A stretch of 64,000 bases of DNA, from NCBI GenBank assembly GCA_027405735.1, contig JAPEHQ010000016.1:558001-622000 (forward strand). The letters are read 5' to 3'. A program made the position numbers and the translations under genes. Numbering within the stretch: the first letter of the stretch is position 1; each line of letters begins with the position of its first letter. This document shows, piece after piece, positions 39,440 to 50,835 of this stretch. Source of the DNA: Mucor racemosus (lineage: Eukaryota > Mucoromycota > Mucoromycetes > Mucorales > Mucoraceae). A model generated the notes under the pieces. It was given only the letters and a program-made list of their open reading frames with translations, was not told the origin of the DNA and made no database searches.

Positions 39440-41560
39440 TTATATCCTGGACACTACAAAATTTATATGAATTGGCTGCATTATGTTACCTACTTTTGAA
39501 ATTATTTTATAACTCAAAAACAAGTAAAATTTACTACTTTTCCCCTAAAATCTGGATCCGACTTTTCGTCCCTGTTCAACTTTTTTTTTCACTAAATAAC
39601 ATCAAGAAAAAATTATATGCCAATGTACCTAAGATGTTCAACTTTCACTCAAAAGCAAATATCCAAAAATATCCTATTTTTTGCAGTTGGTATAATTCTA
39701 TTAGTGCTAATGTTTCAGATTTTCACACGTATTCTACTAGTAAAAATTAAAAACTTTCAAGCATCATATCTTTTCGAAAAATTAAACTATACAGTACTAG
39801 CACATTTTAATAATAAAACTGACTTTTTTTAAAACGCTCTTTAACATACTTTAGTATGAAACAATTCTGAGCATTTTTTTTTCAGTTCTTTGACATTTTT
39901 GTAGATTTCAAAATATTCGTTAAATTTAGCAGCATTTTTTTATATTCATATCATCAACCTCGTTGAGCTCTCTCGGACCCAATTTAGTTTTTTCAATATA
40001 TTAATTTTTCGTAAGAGATTTGCCCAAAAATCTGTAAAAAAAATGTTACACTCCATAAATTAAAATGTTACACTCCATAAATTAAAATGGATTTTTTTTT
40101 CCAAAAAACCAGATCTCCAACTTTTTTCCCGTGAATTTTTTCATATGTTGAGATAAAAATGGATCCTAATACAAATAAATGCTGCGATGACAATGGCACT
40201 ATTTATATATTTTTAGCTATTTTTTTTGCGGGGATATAGCCGCTCAAAAATTAAATAAATATCAGGAAAACAAACATAACTATTGATTTTTTTAAAAACT
40301 ATTAGTTATAGTTCTAAATAAAGTTTTTTTTTATTTGTAATTTGCATATTATTTGTTAGACACTAATAAAACTAAAATAAAAATTCAAAGATTTTAGCCC
40401 ATAAAACCCCTCGAAAATGCATAGATCATTAATACCTCTCCAGTAAGCTATTGAAGCAGAATGGCGGTTTAATACGAATTATAGTTAGTAACAATAATTA
40501 TACGTCTGTTTTTAGTGTTTTCAAAAATATTAATTTTTCAAGGAGTAATGAAGATTTGGAGGTGTATCCTTGTTTTTTGACCCCAACCCCCATCCAAGAA
40601 TCGCCGTTTTGAACGGTTTTTAGAACAAAATGGTAGAATCTTCTTATTGCAATTAGCATGCACCGATGCAAATTTATAAGGGCTACAAACAACAATTAAT
40701 TGCCTACCAATTATTACTATATCGTCCGTTGAATAAATTCGGAAAAACCAATAATTTTTTCTTCGAACTTTGGTTTTTACAGCTTAAATGTAAGTATAAA
40801 AGACGAGCCGAGCCTAGGACGAGCTTGACCAAAGCTCGCCACAACGAGCCGAGCTTTGTATCACTCGAGCTCGAGCCGAGCTTTAATAAAAGCTCGTTTG
40901 ACAAAGACGAGTTTTTGACTTTTTTTTAAAAAGCTCGTTTGAGAAAGACGAGCTTTTGACTTCTTTTCAAAAAGTTCAAATTTAAATAATAATTAGTAAA
41001 TGCTATGACATTATTACTTTAGATAATTGTCAATTGACATTCATAAGTTTGCTTTACTTTAGATATTTGTCACTGGAAAGGTAAAATAAAGCTCGCATTG
41101 AGATGATGAGTTTTAGTCGCTGCATAAAAAAGCTCGTTTGGGGTAAACGAGCTCTAGTCACGCGCAAAAAAAAGCTCGTCTAACTTTAACGAGCCTTGAG
41201 AAAAGCTCGGCTGCATAAAAAAGGCTCGGCTCGTTTAATATCACTACTTAAATGTAAAAAATTGAAACTTTGAGCCTTCATAGCTCTGCGAAAAATTAAG
41301 GCATACTAACACTTTCTAATAATGAAACTTACTTTTTTTGAAGCGCTCTTTAGCATATCTGAGTTTGAATAAATTCTGAGCACTTTTTTTATTTCCATTT
41401 TTTTTGACATTTTTGTAATAGGTTTCAAATATTCGTTAAATTCAGTAGCAGTTTTTTTATATTCTTGTCATCGACCTCGTTGGGCTCTCTCGGACCCAAT
41501 TTAATTTTTTTCAAAATATTGATTTTTCGTGAAAACATCCTCAAGAATGTGTACAAAGGA
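39440..41560 (+). repeat. W-X-Y-X interspersed repeat, most complete copy
   Basis: W: ATCCTGGACACTACAAA, ATATGCCAATGTACCTAAGA, ATCCTATTTTTTGCAGTTG. First X: AAACTTTCAAGCATCATATC (39751), ACGCTCTTTAACATAC, CATATCATCAACCTCGTTGA and GCTCTCTCGGACCC. Y: two TTACACTCCATAAAT units (40040-40090), AGATCTCCAACTTTTTTCCC, TTGCGGGGATATAGCCGCTC, GACCCCAACCCCCATCCAAG. Second X starts with AAACTTTGAGCCTTCATAG (41265) and ends GGGCTCTCTCGGACCC, AAACATCCTCAAGAATGTG. The distance X to X, less the hAT insertion and its duplication, is about 1.05 kb. No frame codes for a recognisable protein. Confidence 0.75.
40791..41246 (+). mobile_element. hAT-like non-autonomous element (MITE), 456 bp
   Basis: Flanked by CTTAAATG at 40783-40790 and 41247-41254, an 8-bp target duplication as in hAT transposons. 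The ends are imperfect inverted repeats: the left begins TAAGTATAAAAGACGAGCC and the right reads TAGTGATATTAAACGAGCC on the other strand (13 of 19 identical). The interior is crowded with AGCTCG/CGAGCT motifs in both orientations (for example AGCTCGTTTGACAAAGACG), a usual feature of hAT subterminal regions. It splits the repeat between TACAGCTTAAATG and TAAAAAATTGAAAC, and the uninterrupted copy at 57.67 kb shows the empty site. No transposase is present. Confidence 0.85.
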
Positions 41561-41924
41561 ATACCTTCGTTTCTATCTAGCTTCAATTTCCTCCTATAGT
41601 AAACTACTGTACATATATCAAGTTTGTTTAGTAATCGAGTTGATCTTAGGCAACGTCTAAGATCTAGTAGTTTTAAAATTACAAAAACATTAAAATGTCA
41701 AATTGTACCACTAGTACTCTAGTACTTCCAAAATAGGAATTATACCACGAAGGTCTTGTTTTAAGACCTTATTATTGTATTATTAATATAATTAGAAAAT
41801 AGTATATATATATCACAAAGGCTATGGTAATCGATAAACCTTTGTTTTACATTTAATATCCTGGGTAAACTTAGAAGTGTTATAATTGTATTTCTCCATT
41901 ATTGCTTTTTTTTAATAAGTTTTT

Positions 41925-42065
41925 TGCCGCACCCCTTGTATACCTTCATCCCAAATTCTGAATTCGAAAAAAATTGACAAAAATTTTGTTTTCTCTACGA
42001 AAAATGTAGCTAAAAGATCCCGCAATGCTCAGATCGATCGATAATTTTGAAATGTCAAAACGGTC
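41925..42065 (+). repeat. Z-type fragment of the main repeat
   Basis: CCTTGTATACCTTCATCCCA, AATTCTGAATTCGAAAAAAA, TTGTTTTCTCTACGAAAAAT and GATCGATCGATAATTTT align with 59482-59600 in order. This end of the family therefore also occurs without the adjacent X block. Confidence 0.65.
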
Positions 42066-43139
42066 TTAAGAAATAATCTTGCCAAAATATTACACTTTTT
42101 ATTAACAATACATCCTCTGGATGTATTCATATACTTTTCCTTGTAACTATTATACAGGGTTACTATCTAAGGACATTACACCACTTAACTAAAACGCATG
42201 TGAATCAACGTGGACACCTGTTGATTTACTATAATACCGAATATTGACTAAGACCTTGAATGTGCTACCTAGGATATAATATTGACATAACAAATTTTTC
42301 TGCACATTATCATGATTGCTTATGTGAATTAGCTAATATAAATATAGCAAGTAGTAAAAAAAATGATGATAAAAAAACGATATTAAGTCAACTAGCATAT
42401 AGTAATCCTTTATTAACTTTAAGGATAAACTGAAGACTGTATTATTTCATCCTGAGTTCTTCTTTATATACATTTCAAATTTATGCTAATCTTGGTATTC
42501 ATTCCTATTCTAAGTATGGTAACTTTCTATTATCTAAGTTTATTAATAATGATTCCATATTTCATGGGAAATGCTGTCCAAATCTATATATATCTTATAG
42601 GAATGCTAGCTTGGAACGAATCTAAATTTATATAATAATAATTGTCTATGAGAGTTTATGGATACATACAATCTTATTTATAGAAATAATAATAATAAAG
42701 ACTAGTAACATTTATCATGGAGAACGTAGGCTTTATTACTAGAAAAACTAATGGTAAAAGAAAGAACCAAGAGCTTCTAGATCTTGGTTTAAAAGACTAT
42801 TTATGAGAATTACATTTCAATATGAGTTAGAAATGGAATTGGCTTCAAAAATGGCTGTTTAGTATCCTCGAAAACCAACAGTTTTAATTTTCATTATAAT
42901 TTCAGAAAATTAAAATATCCACAGATTTTAGTAAACAGACATTAACTAATGCTCCAAGTAAAGTTGTTTTAGCATGCTGTGTGTACTTATTGTAATAATT
43001 ATGTAAACACCTAAATTTTTTTTCGCATTGTTGTCTCAGTAAAGTACTTAAAATACGTCAAAATGAAAATAGCTCTTTTAATAAATTGATGAAATTGTTA
43101 CACTTCCAAGTAAATAAAAGTCATAATTTGTAGCTATAA

Positions 43140-43275
43140 GCTAATTTTTGTTTTTCATGAGAATATTAGTTTTTAATGGGGCAATGTTTAAAAGAAAGTA
43201 TAACCCAGTTTTTTGACCTCACACGCCATCCCAAAACTATAGCTTTAGACATTCTTTTAGACAATTTTTGCAAAA
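43140..43275 (+). repeat. Tail-type fragment of the main repeat
   Basis: AGAATATTAGTTTTTAATGG, TATAACCCAGTTTTTTGACC, CGCCATCCCAAAACTATAGC and AGACAATTTTTGC correspond to the Y-block tail seen at 22.05, 40.55 and 57.43 kb, at lower identity. Confidence 0.55.
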
Positions 43276-44324
43276 AAATCCCAAAAAACTACATGATCAA
43301 ATGTGTATTAAGGAGAGATACAATTGACGCTAAATTGGTGATATCTTGTTAGAATACGACTCTTGAGTAAATCTGAATAAACTATTCTTATTTTGACGCA
43401 TTTTTGACTTTACTGCTTAAACAATCCAAGCACCGCAATAATGGCTGAAAGCTACTATTATGCAATTAATTTTTTGAAAATGTTCCTGAATTGAGGCATA
43501 TCTTGTATTTCTTATTATAAATACAATTTTAACTTAATTTCAGTAAGATAGATAAGTTGCTAGTAGCAATTATTTTAGTTTAATCACATTTTAAAAGTGT
43601 GTACAATTCCTGAAAAATCATACCACTGTGATACTAAAAAATTAAATATTACCTGATTTAGGTTCTTTGTCTAGCCATGGCCAAGCCGTACCAGAAATCT
43701 CAAGTCAAGAGGTCTAATTTTAGCGAGAAAAAATTTAGAATGACAAGGAAGAGATATAGATTAGTTATGACTTTATAATTAGCGTTCAGACCGTTGTCTT
43801 TTCTATGAGGGATAATACTCCAATACGCATCGATCACAAGATCATCCCTGTTTGCGTAAAATGTAGTACATGAGATTCGATTAGTAACACCAACTGCATT
43901 TTAAATGTATACATACCACTAAAGATAAAAAGACGCTCGGGCCCTTTCAAACAATTTTTCACTCGATCAAAGGTCCATTAAAAGGACCTAAAAAAACACC
44001 TATTAGAATCCGTTGCTGTTGTTGTGTGTGCGTGTGTACCTGACCTGAGTGTTGGCTATATAACTCTCACATTTTGATTTATTTAAACTTGTTCTTTCTC
44101 TCTCTCTTCTCTCCCCTTCTTTTCTCTCTTTAAAAATTGAATTTACCTTAGTTTGTGTATTGTGATATATACATCTATAATACATAATCCGCAAAATTGT
44201 GTTTAAAACATTACATTCAAAAGAGTAATAAATATACATTTAGTAACAAACACGTCTAAAATATAATACAAGACCATCTAGCATAATTATATGAACTATT
44301 GTATTGATTTATAAATTCAACATA

Positions 44325-44679
44325 ATGAGTGATCTCAATTGGTGTACATTTTGTGATAATGCTTTAAATCCTTTTTCTGTAAGAATACACATGTTTTTTA
44401 AACGCACTAAAACATTTTAGTTTATTCATCGACTTTAATTAGAAATTACTTTATTGCAGCGATCAGTGCTTAAAAGCGGATGCACTTCGTAATCACCCTT
44501 TACTTGGTTATAAATACCCAGAATGCACCAATTTCTTTGCTCGTCGCAGTTCCATTACTACCCTTACCAATGGCCGCCATCGTTTGCCACCTGGTATCCT
44601 GTCTGCACGACAAAGAAAACCCAATACCACTACTCCATCTTTAAATAATAGCCTCATTCTTCCTTCATCAAAAAATTGA
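44325..44679 (+). CDS. Ecl1-like small zinc-binding protein (copy 2)
   Basis: Exons 44325-44378 and 44443-44679, 96 residues. Reads MSDLNWCTFCDNALNPFS, then KLLYCSDQCLKADALRNHPL: W-C-x2-C and LYCS-x2-C, the Ecl1-family zinc motif. Exon 1 is 54 nt long with a phase-0 intron, exactly as in copy 1. The remainder is basic and Ser/Thr-rich (HRLPPGILSARQRKP). It is a better match to the short Ecl1 type than copy 1 and is too small and too split to be found as one frame. Its function is inferred from yeast members. Confidence 0.8.
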
Positions 44680-45229
44680 TACTATGTCGCACAAACTGAT
44701 GTATAAATCTTCTGTGCATATATAAACTAGAAAACTTGCAGTACACACATACAAACACTAACACTCTCTCACTCCATAAAAAAACCCCTTCTGCCACTAA
44801 CTAAAAAACTACAAATTATTACAATAAAATAATAGTGATGATACCTCCTATGTAACAAATGTCTCCTGGTTTATATATATAATACTGTTTCCCCTTCCTC
44901 TCCTCACTCATTTTTCTTTCTAATTAGTACAGTGTTTGATCTGTGTGTATATTTTTTCGCCATAATACTACTTTCCCCTTCTCTCAATTCAAAATTTCAC
45001 ATATAAATAATACACAAAATCCCTTTTTTTATATTCTAACAATAAGCTATTGCTGTCGTAATTGTTATTTCTGTTGTTGTTAAATTGACATATGTTAAGA
45101 TATTGCTGAAATCCTTTTTTCTCCTTTTTATATATCTACATGTATATTTTGAACAAAAAATCACTTTTCTCTTCCCTTTAACACCTTTTTTTTCTTTTCT
45201 TTTTTAGTTTTTTTAACAAAATAATAATC
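44680..45229. other. Intergenic / leader upstream of the GPCR gene
   Basis: 550 bp with several CT-rich and T-rich tracts. Just before the GPCR ATG there is an acceptor-like TTCTTTTTTAG at about 45198-45208, which could end a 5'-leader intron. No other gene is seen. Confidence 0.45.
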
Positions 45230-46672
45230 ATGGAAAATGCACCAACTTCACAACAGTTGAAAGAATTGCAATATCATAAAAATGAAACCGATTTAATCGA
45301 TGATAGCATAATTCAAGATTTCAATTCATTTCACTGTCATGATGATTATAATAATTATACATTTCAAGTTGCCCGAAGAAAGGGAGCTACATTTATAAAT
45401 CCTGCCAGTAGAAATGACTCGCTTATAGAATTAAAAGTGGGTGTTTTATTACCATTTCATCAAAATAATAATGGCTGGACAAGAGTCATGACGATGAGGT
45501 ATATTAAAAAAAAACAAGCAGATCAAGAAAAGGGCACATTAAAAACTAATTTTTGTTATAGTGGTATCTCTGCTATTCGATTGGCTGTAGCAGAAATAAA
45601 TGCACAAAACCTAATTCCAGGTGCATATATTACATTAGTGGAGAAAGATTCATATCCAAAGGCAGTAGAGGGACAAGCTGCTATAACGCAAGCTGTATTT
45701 TCTGCAATTTCATTAATCCAAGAAGGTGTTATTGGTGTTATTGGCGATATATCATCATCATGGACATCTCTATCAGCTTTAATGACAAGTACATTACAAA
45801 TACCGCAATGCTCATTTTCAGCCATCGCAAGTAAGGAAGCAATTGTAATTTCAATAAAACTATAACAGTTAACATATTATACAAGCTTCTCTATCCGATA
45901 AATCACAATTTGGTTATTTCTTTAGAACTGCACCTACAAATTTACTTTATTCAGATGCTGCTATTACATTCATCATAAGTCAAGGTTGGCCTCAGCTTGG
46001 GGTGTTGTACTCGGATGATGATTTTGGTCAACAATGTAAATTATATGCATTATGTTTATACACAAATTGCTTTCTTACATTATTTATTAGTATCTGAAAA
46101 TGTCGTTATGAAAGCTCGAACTAGTGGTATCCATGTAAAATCATATCAATCTTTTTATGAAGATGGACCCAAAAGTGACATAAAGAAATCACTCGACACA
46201 CTTGCAGCTACTGGAGTTCGAGTGATATTTGTTGCTGCAGAAGGAACAGCACAGCTTGCGGCATTAACTGTTGCAGCACACAGTGGTTATATTAACAATG
46301 ACACAGTGTGGATTACAATTGATGCCGATACTGATACACTATTCGCCGCCGTCAATGATTACAATTCGATTTTAGCTAGAAGAGCAAACAATACAGATAC
46401 TGTACCTTCCATTTATAAAGATGCTTCTATAGATGAACTATCATCAAATTCAACAAAATCAGGTCAAGCATTAAAGAAACAATCCCTCATTAATTTAATT
46501 GATCCAGTTGAATATGCTGCACGTACAACTAGTAATTTCAATCAAATTGACTTTAATGCAACATTTTCAGGCGGTGTATTCACATTTGATGTTTTAAAAG
46601 AATTACCTGGATATCCTCCTTTTGATAATTTTTTGGATAAATGGTCTCATTTAGACCCTGCCATGTAATGAC

Positions 46673-46714
<42 letters not shown>

Positions 46715-49451
46715 TATTCAAAAACTAATTTTGTTTACATGAAAATAGCTATCCTTACGGAGGACAAAATAATATTAGTAGTAATGAAGGTTTAGCTTAC
46801 TCTTGTATGATGGTTATGGCTAGTGGATTCAATAATACAGTATATAATTCATCGTTACAATCATCAAATAAAACCGAAATATTACAGAAACTAGCAGCAG
46901 GTCAACTTGGCAAATACTTGACTCCATCAACATTCAATACATCATTCGTTGGACCAGAAGGACCAGTGGTATTTGATCAAAATGGAGACATATCATCTGG
47001 GTAAAAAGAGTTATAAAACTAAAAGATAAAGATTATTGACTCATAAATATTTGCATTATATAGAAACTTCAAATTGTACAATATTCAAAATGGCTCTCAA
47101 GTTGAAATTGGCAGAATAATTGCTGGTAATATGAATTTGTCATCATTACCTGTTTATCATGGTGGTACTACAAAGGTATATGTATTTACAAAATAGTATA
47201 CGTTTTCATTTTTTCCTTACGATGTCTTTTATTAGTATAGGTACCTACAGGTGTTCCTGACAGGTTATTTTTAAATCCTGGCTACAGCTCTCCTGTTGCG
47301 ATAACTTTACTTATTGTAGCTTCATTAGGAACATTCATTGCATTACTTAGTATGGTAGTTGTGCTTGTATATAGAAAACGGGAAGTTTTCAAAGCTTCAA
47401 GGCAAGTGATTTATAGTTGCTACATAATAATCACCTAACGTTTTGCTTTTAGTCCTTTATTTTGTGTCCTTGAATTAATCGGATTTATACTTGCCTATGT
47501 GTCATTATTCTTCTTTGTTGGTTATAGAACAAAGCTTAATTGTACACTTATTCCAATAACTTTTCATTTGGGGTACTCACTTATATTAGGGTAAAGAGAA
47601 ATATCGAAAATTTGTTTCACAAAAGCTTATAGCTTCTGTCATTTAGGAATCTAATTGCTAAAAATTATCGTATATATCGTATATTTAATAACATTTTCAT
47701 TACTCGTACTGTGGTAACAGATGTTCAACTTCTAAAAGTATCTGGTTCAATATTTGCTACAACATGTGTAAGTGCTTTCATTGTTCAAAAAATGAATCTT
47801 TGATTGAAATTTATTAACATTATTGTCAATCCTAGGTTATTCTAATTGCTTGGTTTTCATCTGGTACAGTCTCAACTGTCAATGTGCCTGTATCCAAAAA
47901 TGCGTATTATACTGATTGTGCATTTGATGGAAGTGCTGGACATACTGTGTTTGTGTCATTATTGACATTATTTGGTTCATTTCAACTCATGTTTGCTACC
48001 TTTTTAGCATTCAAAACAAGATCTGTAGGTCGAAATTATTCCAAATATAGCGAATATAAGCAAATCGGATTATCAGTTTACAACATTTTCTTTTCAGTAT
48101 TGATCGGATTTATTATATTTTTTGTACCTACAACTGATTATTACACTCGCCATTATCTAACAGCTACAATGATTGTTTGGGCAACTACCTTTTCTTTGTT
48201 AACTCTATTTATACCGAAATTACATGCTTTCTTCTTTCCGGATAAAGATGATTCAACAAGCCATATTGGAAAGGCTTCTGATCTGAGCGGAAGGCAGCGA
48301 AATAGAAATAATGCTATTGACATTGTTGATAGTAATGGCAAATCTACTAGTGATGATTCAAGTGATGATTATTTTACACTATCAAGGTCTCAATTTGGCA
48401 ATACAAATAACAGCAGAGATACTGATCTAATGAGCTTAAATTTTATGGCCAATAATTCACTGCATCCTTTGAATGACTCCAAAGTAAAATTGAATAATAT
48501 ATCCAGAAAAGGCCGAATGCATGGTATCATGATGGAAGTACACGAGGTATATATACAAATAGTACTCCTTAAAAAACAAAGCTCCTAATTTATTCGTATT
48601 AGACTGAAGTACCTATCCAACAAGTATTCAAATATTTCCCATTTTTAGCAGCATGGGAGATGATGTCTATCGTTTTAATGCCTGGCTTATCCTATTTTAG
48701 CTTTTTCTCTGTATGGATTGCACAAATATATATATATATATGTATCTATTGTAATGCTAATATCATTGTTTAGGAAAAGTCTAGTAAAGGAAAAGTATTT
48801 GCATATTCTGGCTCAACAATAGAATTATCAAGACCAAATGAATACATTTTAAAGATTCATGGTATTGGTATGTCCAATGTCTTAATGCAAGTGGAATCAG
48901 AAAAGGACTTAATCAAATGGAATGATTGGTTTAATACTCGTGTTCAACCTTCTTCTACTACAAAGTTATCAGTATCGCCAAATATAAACAAAGAAGAAGG
49001 AGAAACTTTTTTAGACCCATCACAACAATCTAAATTTGAACATAAAAATGATGCTAACGACAATAAAAAAAAAGCAATTAAAAGATTAACAAGACAATCA
49101 AGATTAGATTCTGGTATTACAACTCACCATTTATTAGCTGGTGAAGAAGAAGGAGACGATGATAATGAAAATGGTTTAGATAGAAGAGGAAGTGAAATGA
49201 CGGATGAAACTATTGATTGTTGTTATTTTCAACCCGTTTTATCAGATTCAGAATATGGTATTCACGAGGTTTTGACAGCTCGAGAAGCACAAACACATCA
49301 GCATCAACCATCAAGTATTGAACAGGATCAGGAAGGCGCAATATCTTCTTTTTATTCTTTCACAGATTATTTTCCCACTCCAGCAGCTACAGCAAATGCA
49401 AACTCAGAGGCCACAGTAACCGTGCCTGAAGATCAGAACAACAATATGTAA
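45230..49451 (+). CDS. Class C (GABA-B-like) GPCR with C-terminal PH-like segment
   Basis: About eleven exons, roughly 1,100 residues. The extracellular part is an ANF-receptor/periplasmic-binding fold: KVGVLLPFH, AIRLAVAEINAQNLIPGAYI, GVIGVIGDISSSWTSLSALM, QFGYFFRTAPTN, GWPQLGVLYSDDDFGQQ. The 7TM part starts AITLLIVASLGTFIALLSMV; TM3 and its loop read SLILGNLIAKNYRIYRIFNN then VTDVQLLKVSG, very close to GABA-B receptors; TM7 ends LTLFIPKLHAFFF. After the bundle comes an acidic/Ser linker, then FKYFPFLAAWEMMSIVLMPG and EYILKIHGIGMSNVLMQVES with EKDLIKWNDWF, a PH-like fold. No signal peptide follows the chosen start, so an upstream exon may be missing. The intron at 46665-46750 carries an (AAT)n microsatellite (46673-46711). 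Confidence 0.88.
46673..46711 (+). repeat. (AAT)n microsatellite inside a GPCR intron
   Basis: About 13 perfect AAT units directly after the donor CAT|GTAATG. The intron joins AT of the upstream exon to CTATCCTTACGG. Length variation here could alter intron length but not coding sequence. Confidence 0.9.
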
Positions 49452-50526
49452 ACAAAAAAACTTGTTGTTGGTTCATCATCAATTTAATTGCATGTATCAT
49501 AAATTAATCAATATGTATAAATCAATCAAATAATCAAAATAAATTGCATTTCAATCTCGTTGATCTACCAGCTTTACTTCTTTAGAGAATCTTCACGTGT
49601 AGAGAAAATGATTTAGTTGTTGGAAAAAATAATGACCATAATTTCAAATATCTCAGGTACTGATTGCTATTTTTTTTTCTTTGAACTTCAAGTTTAATGT
49701 ATTATAAAAAAAATTGCAAAAAACAAGCCAAGCGAGATTAAAAAGCTATTATATACAACAAATTGCAAAATAAAAAAGCCCGTAGGGGAACGCCGTAGTT
49801 GAGCGTAGCGAGACTGAACTACTAAGTCTCTTATGCTATGGTATATATCTATGTTTTAAATAAAAAAATGTTCTTTTCTCAACTTTTCTTATATTTAACC
49901 ATGTACGGTCTGAAAATTCAGACTTTGTAGCGGACATTTTTGGTGACTCATTTTATCCTTACTATAACTCACGATTTTGATCAAAAAACAGAAAAATCAA
50001 ATTTTGATACCAAAATCAACGTTTAAATATACTACATTGTGAGAGAAAATTGTAGCCATAATTAATACACACTTTATAAAAGCTTAATATTAAATGTTAA
50101 GTAATGAAAATTTGTACTTTTATTCCAAAAACCTTTTTTTGATTAAAAAATTTTCATGTAATATTTTGCAATAAAAACGTTTTTTATTTTAAACTAATCA
50201 AATAGAGCGCCAAATGGTTTATATATATGTATTTTTTATTTTTATAATTAGTAGTATAATTGACTCTAAATTTGCAAAAATAGGTAAAAAAAATTGAAAC
50301 GTCTCAAAATTGATGATCTGGATAAGAATAATTTTTGAAATTAATATCCACTTGTAAACCATGTAAGTCTTAAAAATAAGAGATTTGACGATCTTTGAGA
50401 ACTTTTTCAAGAATTTACGATGTTGTACCCATTCGATTCAAGTTTATTACTATAAATATTTACACCTATTGATAATGTGTGGTATTTTATTTGATGGTGG
50501 CATAGTTTTACTTTCTAATTATCGCG
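49452..50526. other. Intergenic with a small GC-richer insertion
   Basis: About 1.07 kb between the GPCR and the dynein exon. Mostly AT-rich DNA in the same A/T-run style as 1850-2480 (for example ATTCAGACTTTGTAGCGGAC at 49918). At 49778-49831 a short GC-richer patch reads GCCCGTAGGGGAACGCC then GTAGTTGAGCG, with GTAGTT (49795-49800) and AACTAC (49817-49822) as an inverted pair. No coding frame is seen. Confidence 0.5.
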
Positions 50527-50835
50527 CTAGAGTTGATTTACATTGATTTTTCGACTTACCTCTCCAATGCCATAAACATAAACATGGCCATCACTGGAGC
50601 CTATTACTGTCTTTTTACCCTCTTTATCCCAAGCCAATTTATTCAGTACTTTACCAGAGCCAATTTGAGTACTTACAAATGGTTTTTCGGCATCTGCATT
50701 CAAATTCCATAAATCAAATTGGCCGGTTCCATTTACAGTATCAAACAAGGCGGGATGCGTAGGAGACCATTTTACATCATACATATAATCATCTGTGTGT
50801 TCAAATGAGTAAAGAGGAGAGATAGCAGATGCTTT
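50527..50835 (-). pseudogene. Orphan exon of cytoplasmic dynein intermediate chain
   Basis: The frame reads SPLYSFEHTDDYMYDVKWSP, THPALFDTVNGTGQFDLWNL, NKLAWDKEGKKTVIGSSDG and HVYVYGIGE, matching the last WD blades of dynein intermediate chains (animal YxFEDNADYVYDVMWSPTHP, DLWNLN, IYDVGE). It begins at a good acceptor (TATTAG at 50836) and runs into a perfect donor (GAG|GTAAGT), but no upstream propeller or downstream tail exons lie within the adjacent DNA on either side. This is an isolated internal exon, best read as a duplicated fragment; a complete gene would have to use very distant exons across other genes. Confidence 0.75.

Larger units (their letters stand above)
38772..44324. other. 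Repeat island between the two Ecl1-like genes
   Basis: 5.5 kb without a gene. It holds the W-X-Y-X repeat with its hAT-like insertion (39440-41560), Z-type (41925-42065) and tail-type (43140-43275) fragments of the same family, a poly-T tract at 38795-38821, and AT-rich spacers. 43680-44320 is the probable promoter and leader of the second Ecl1-like gene; it includes a GT-rich stretch near 44010 and a CT-rich stretch at 44090-44130. Confidence 0.65.

Noticed and set aside
45556..45825. 89-codon minus-strand frame inside the GPCR first exon
   Set aside because: Antisense shadow of the ligand-binding domain.
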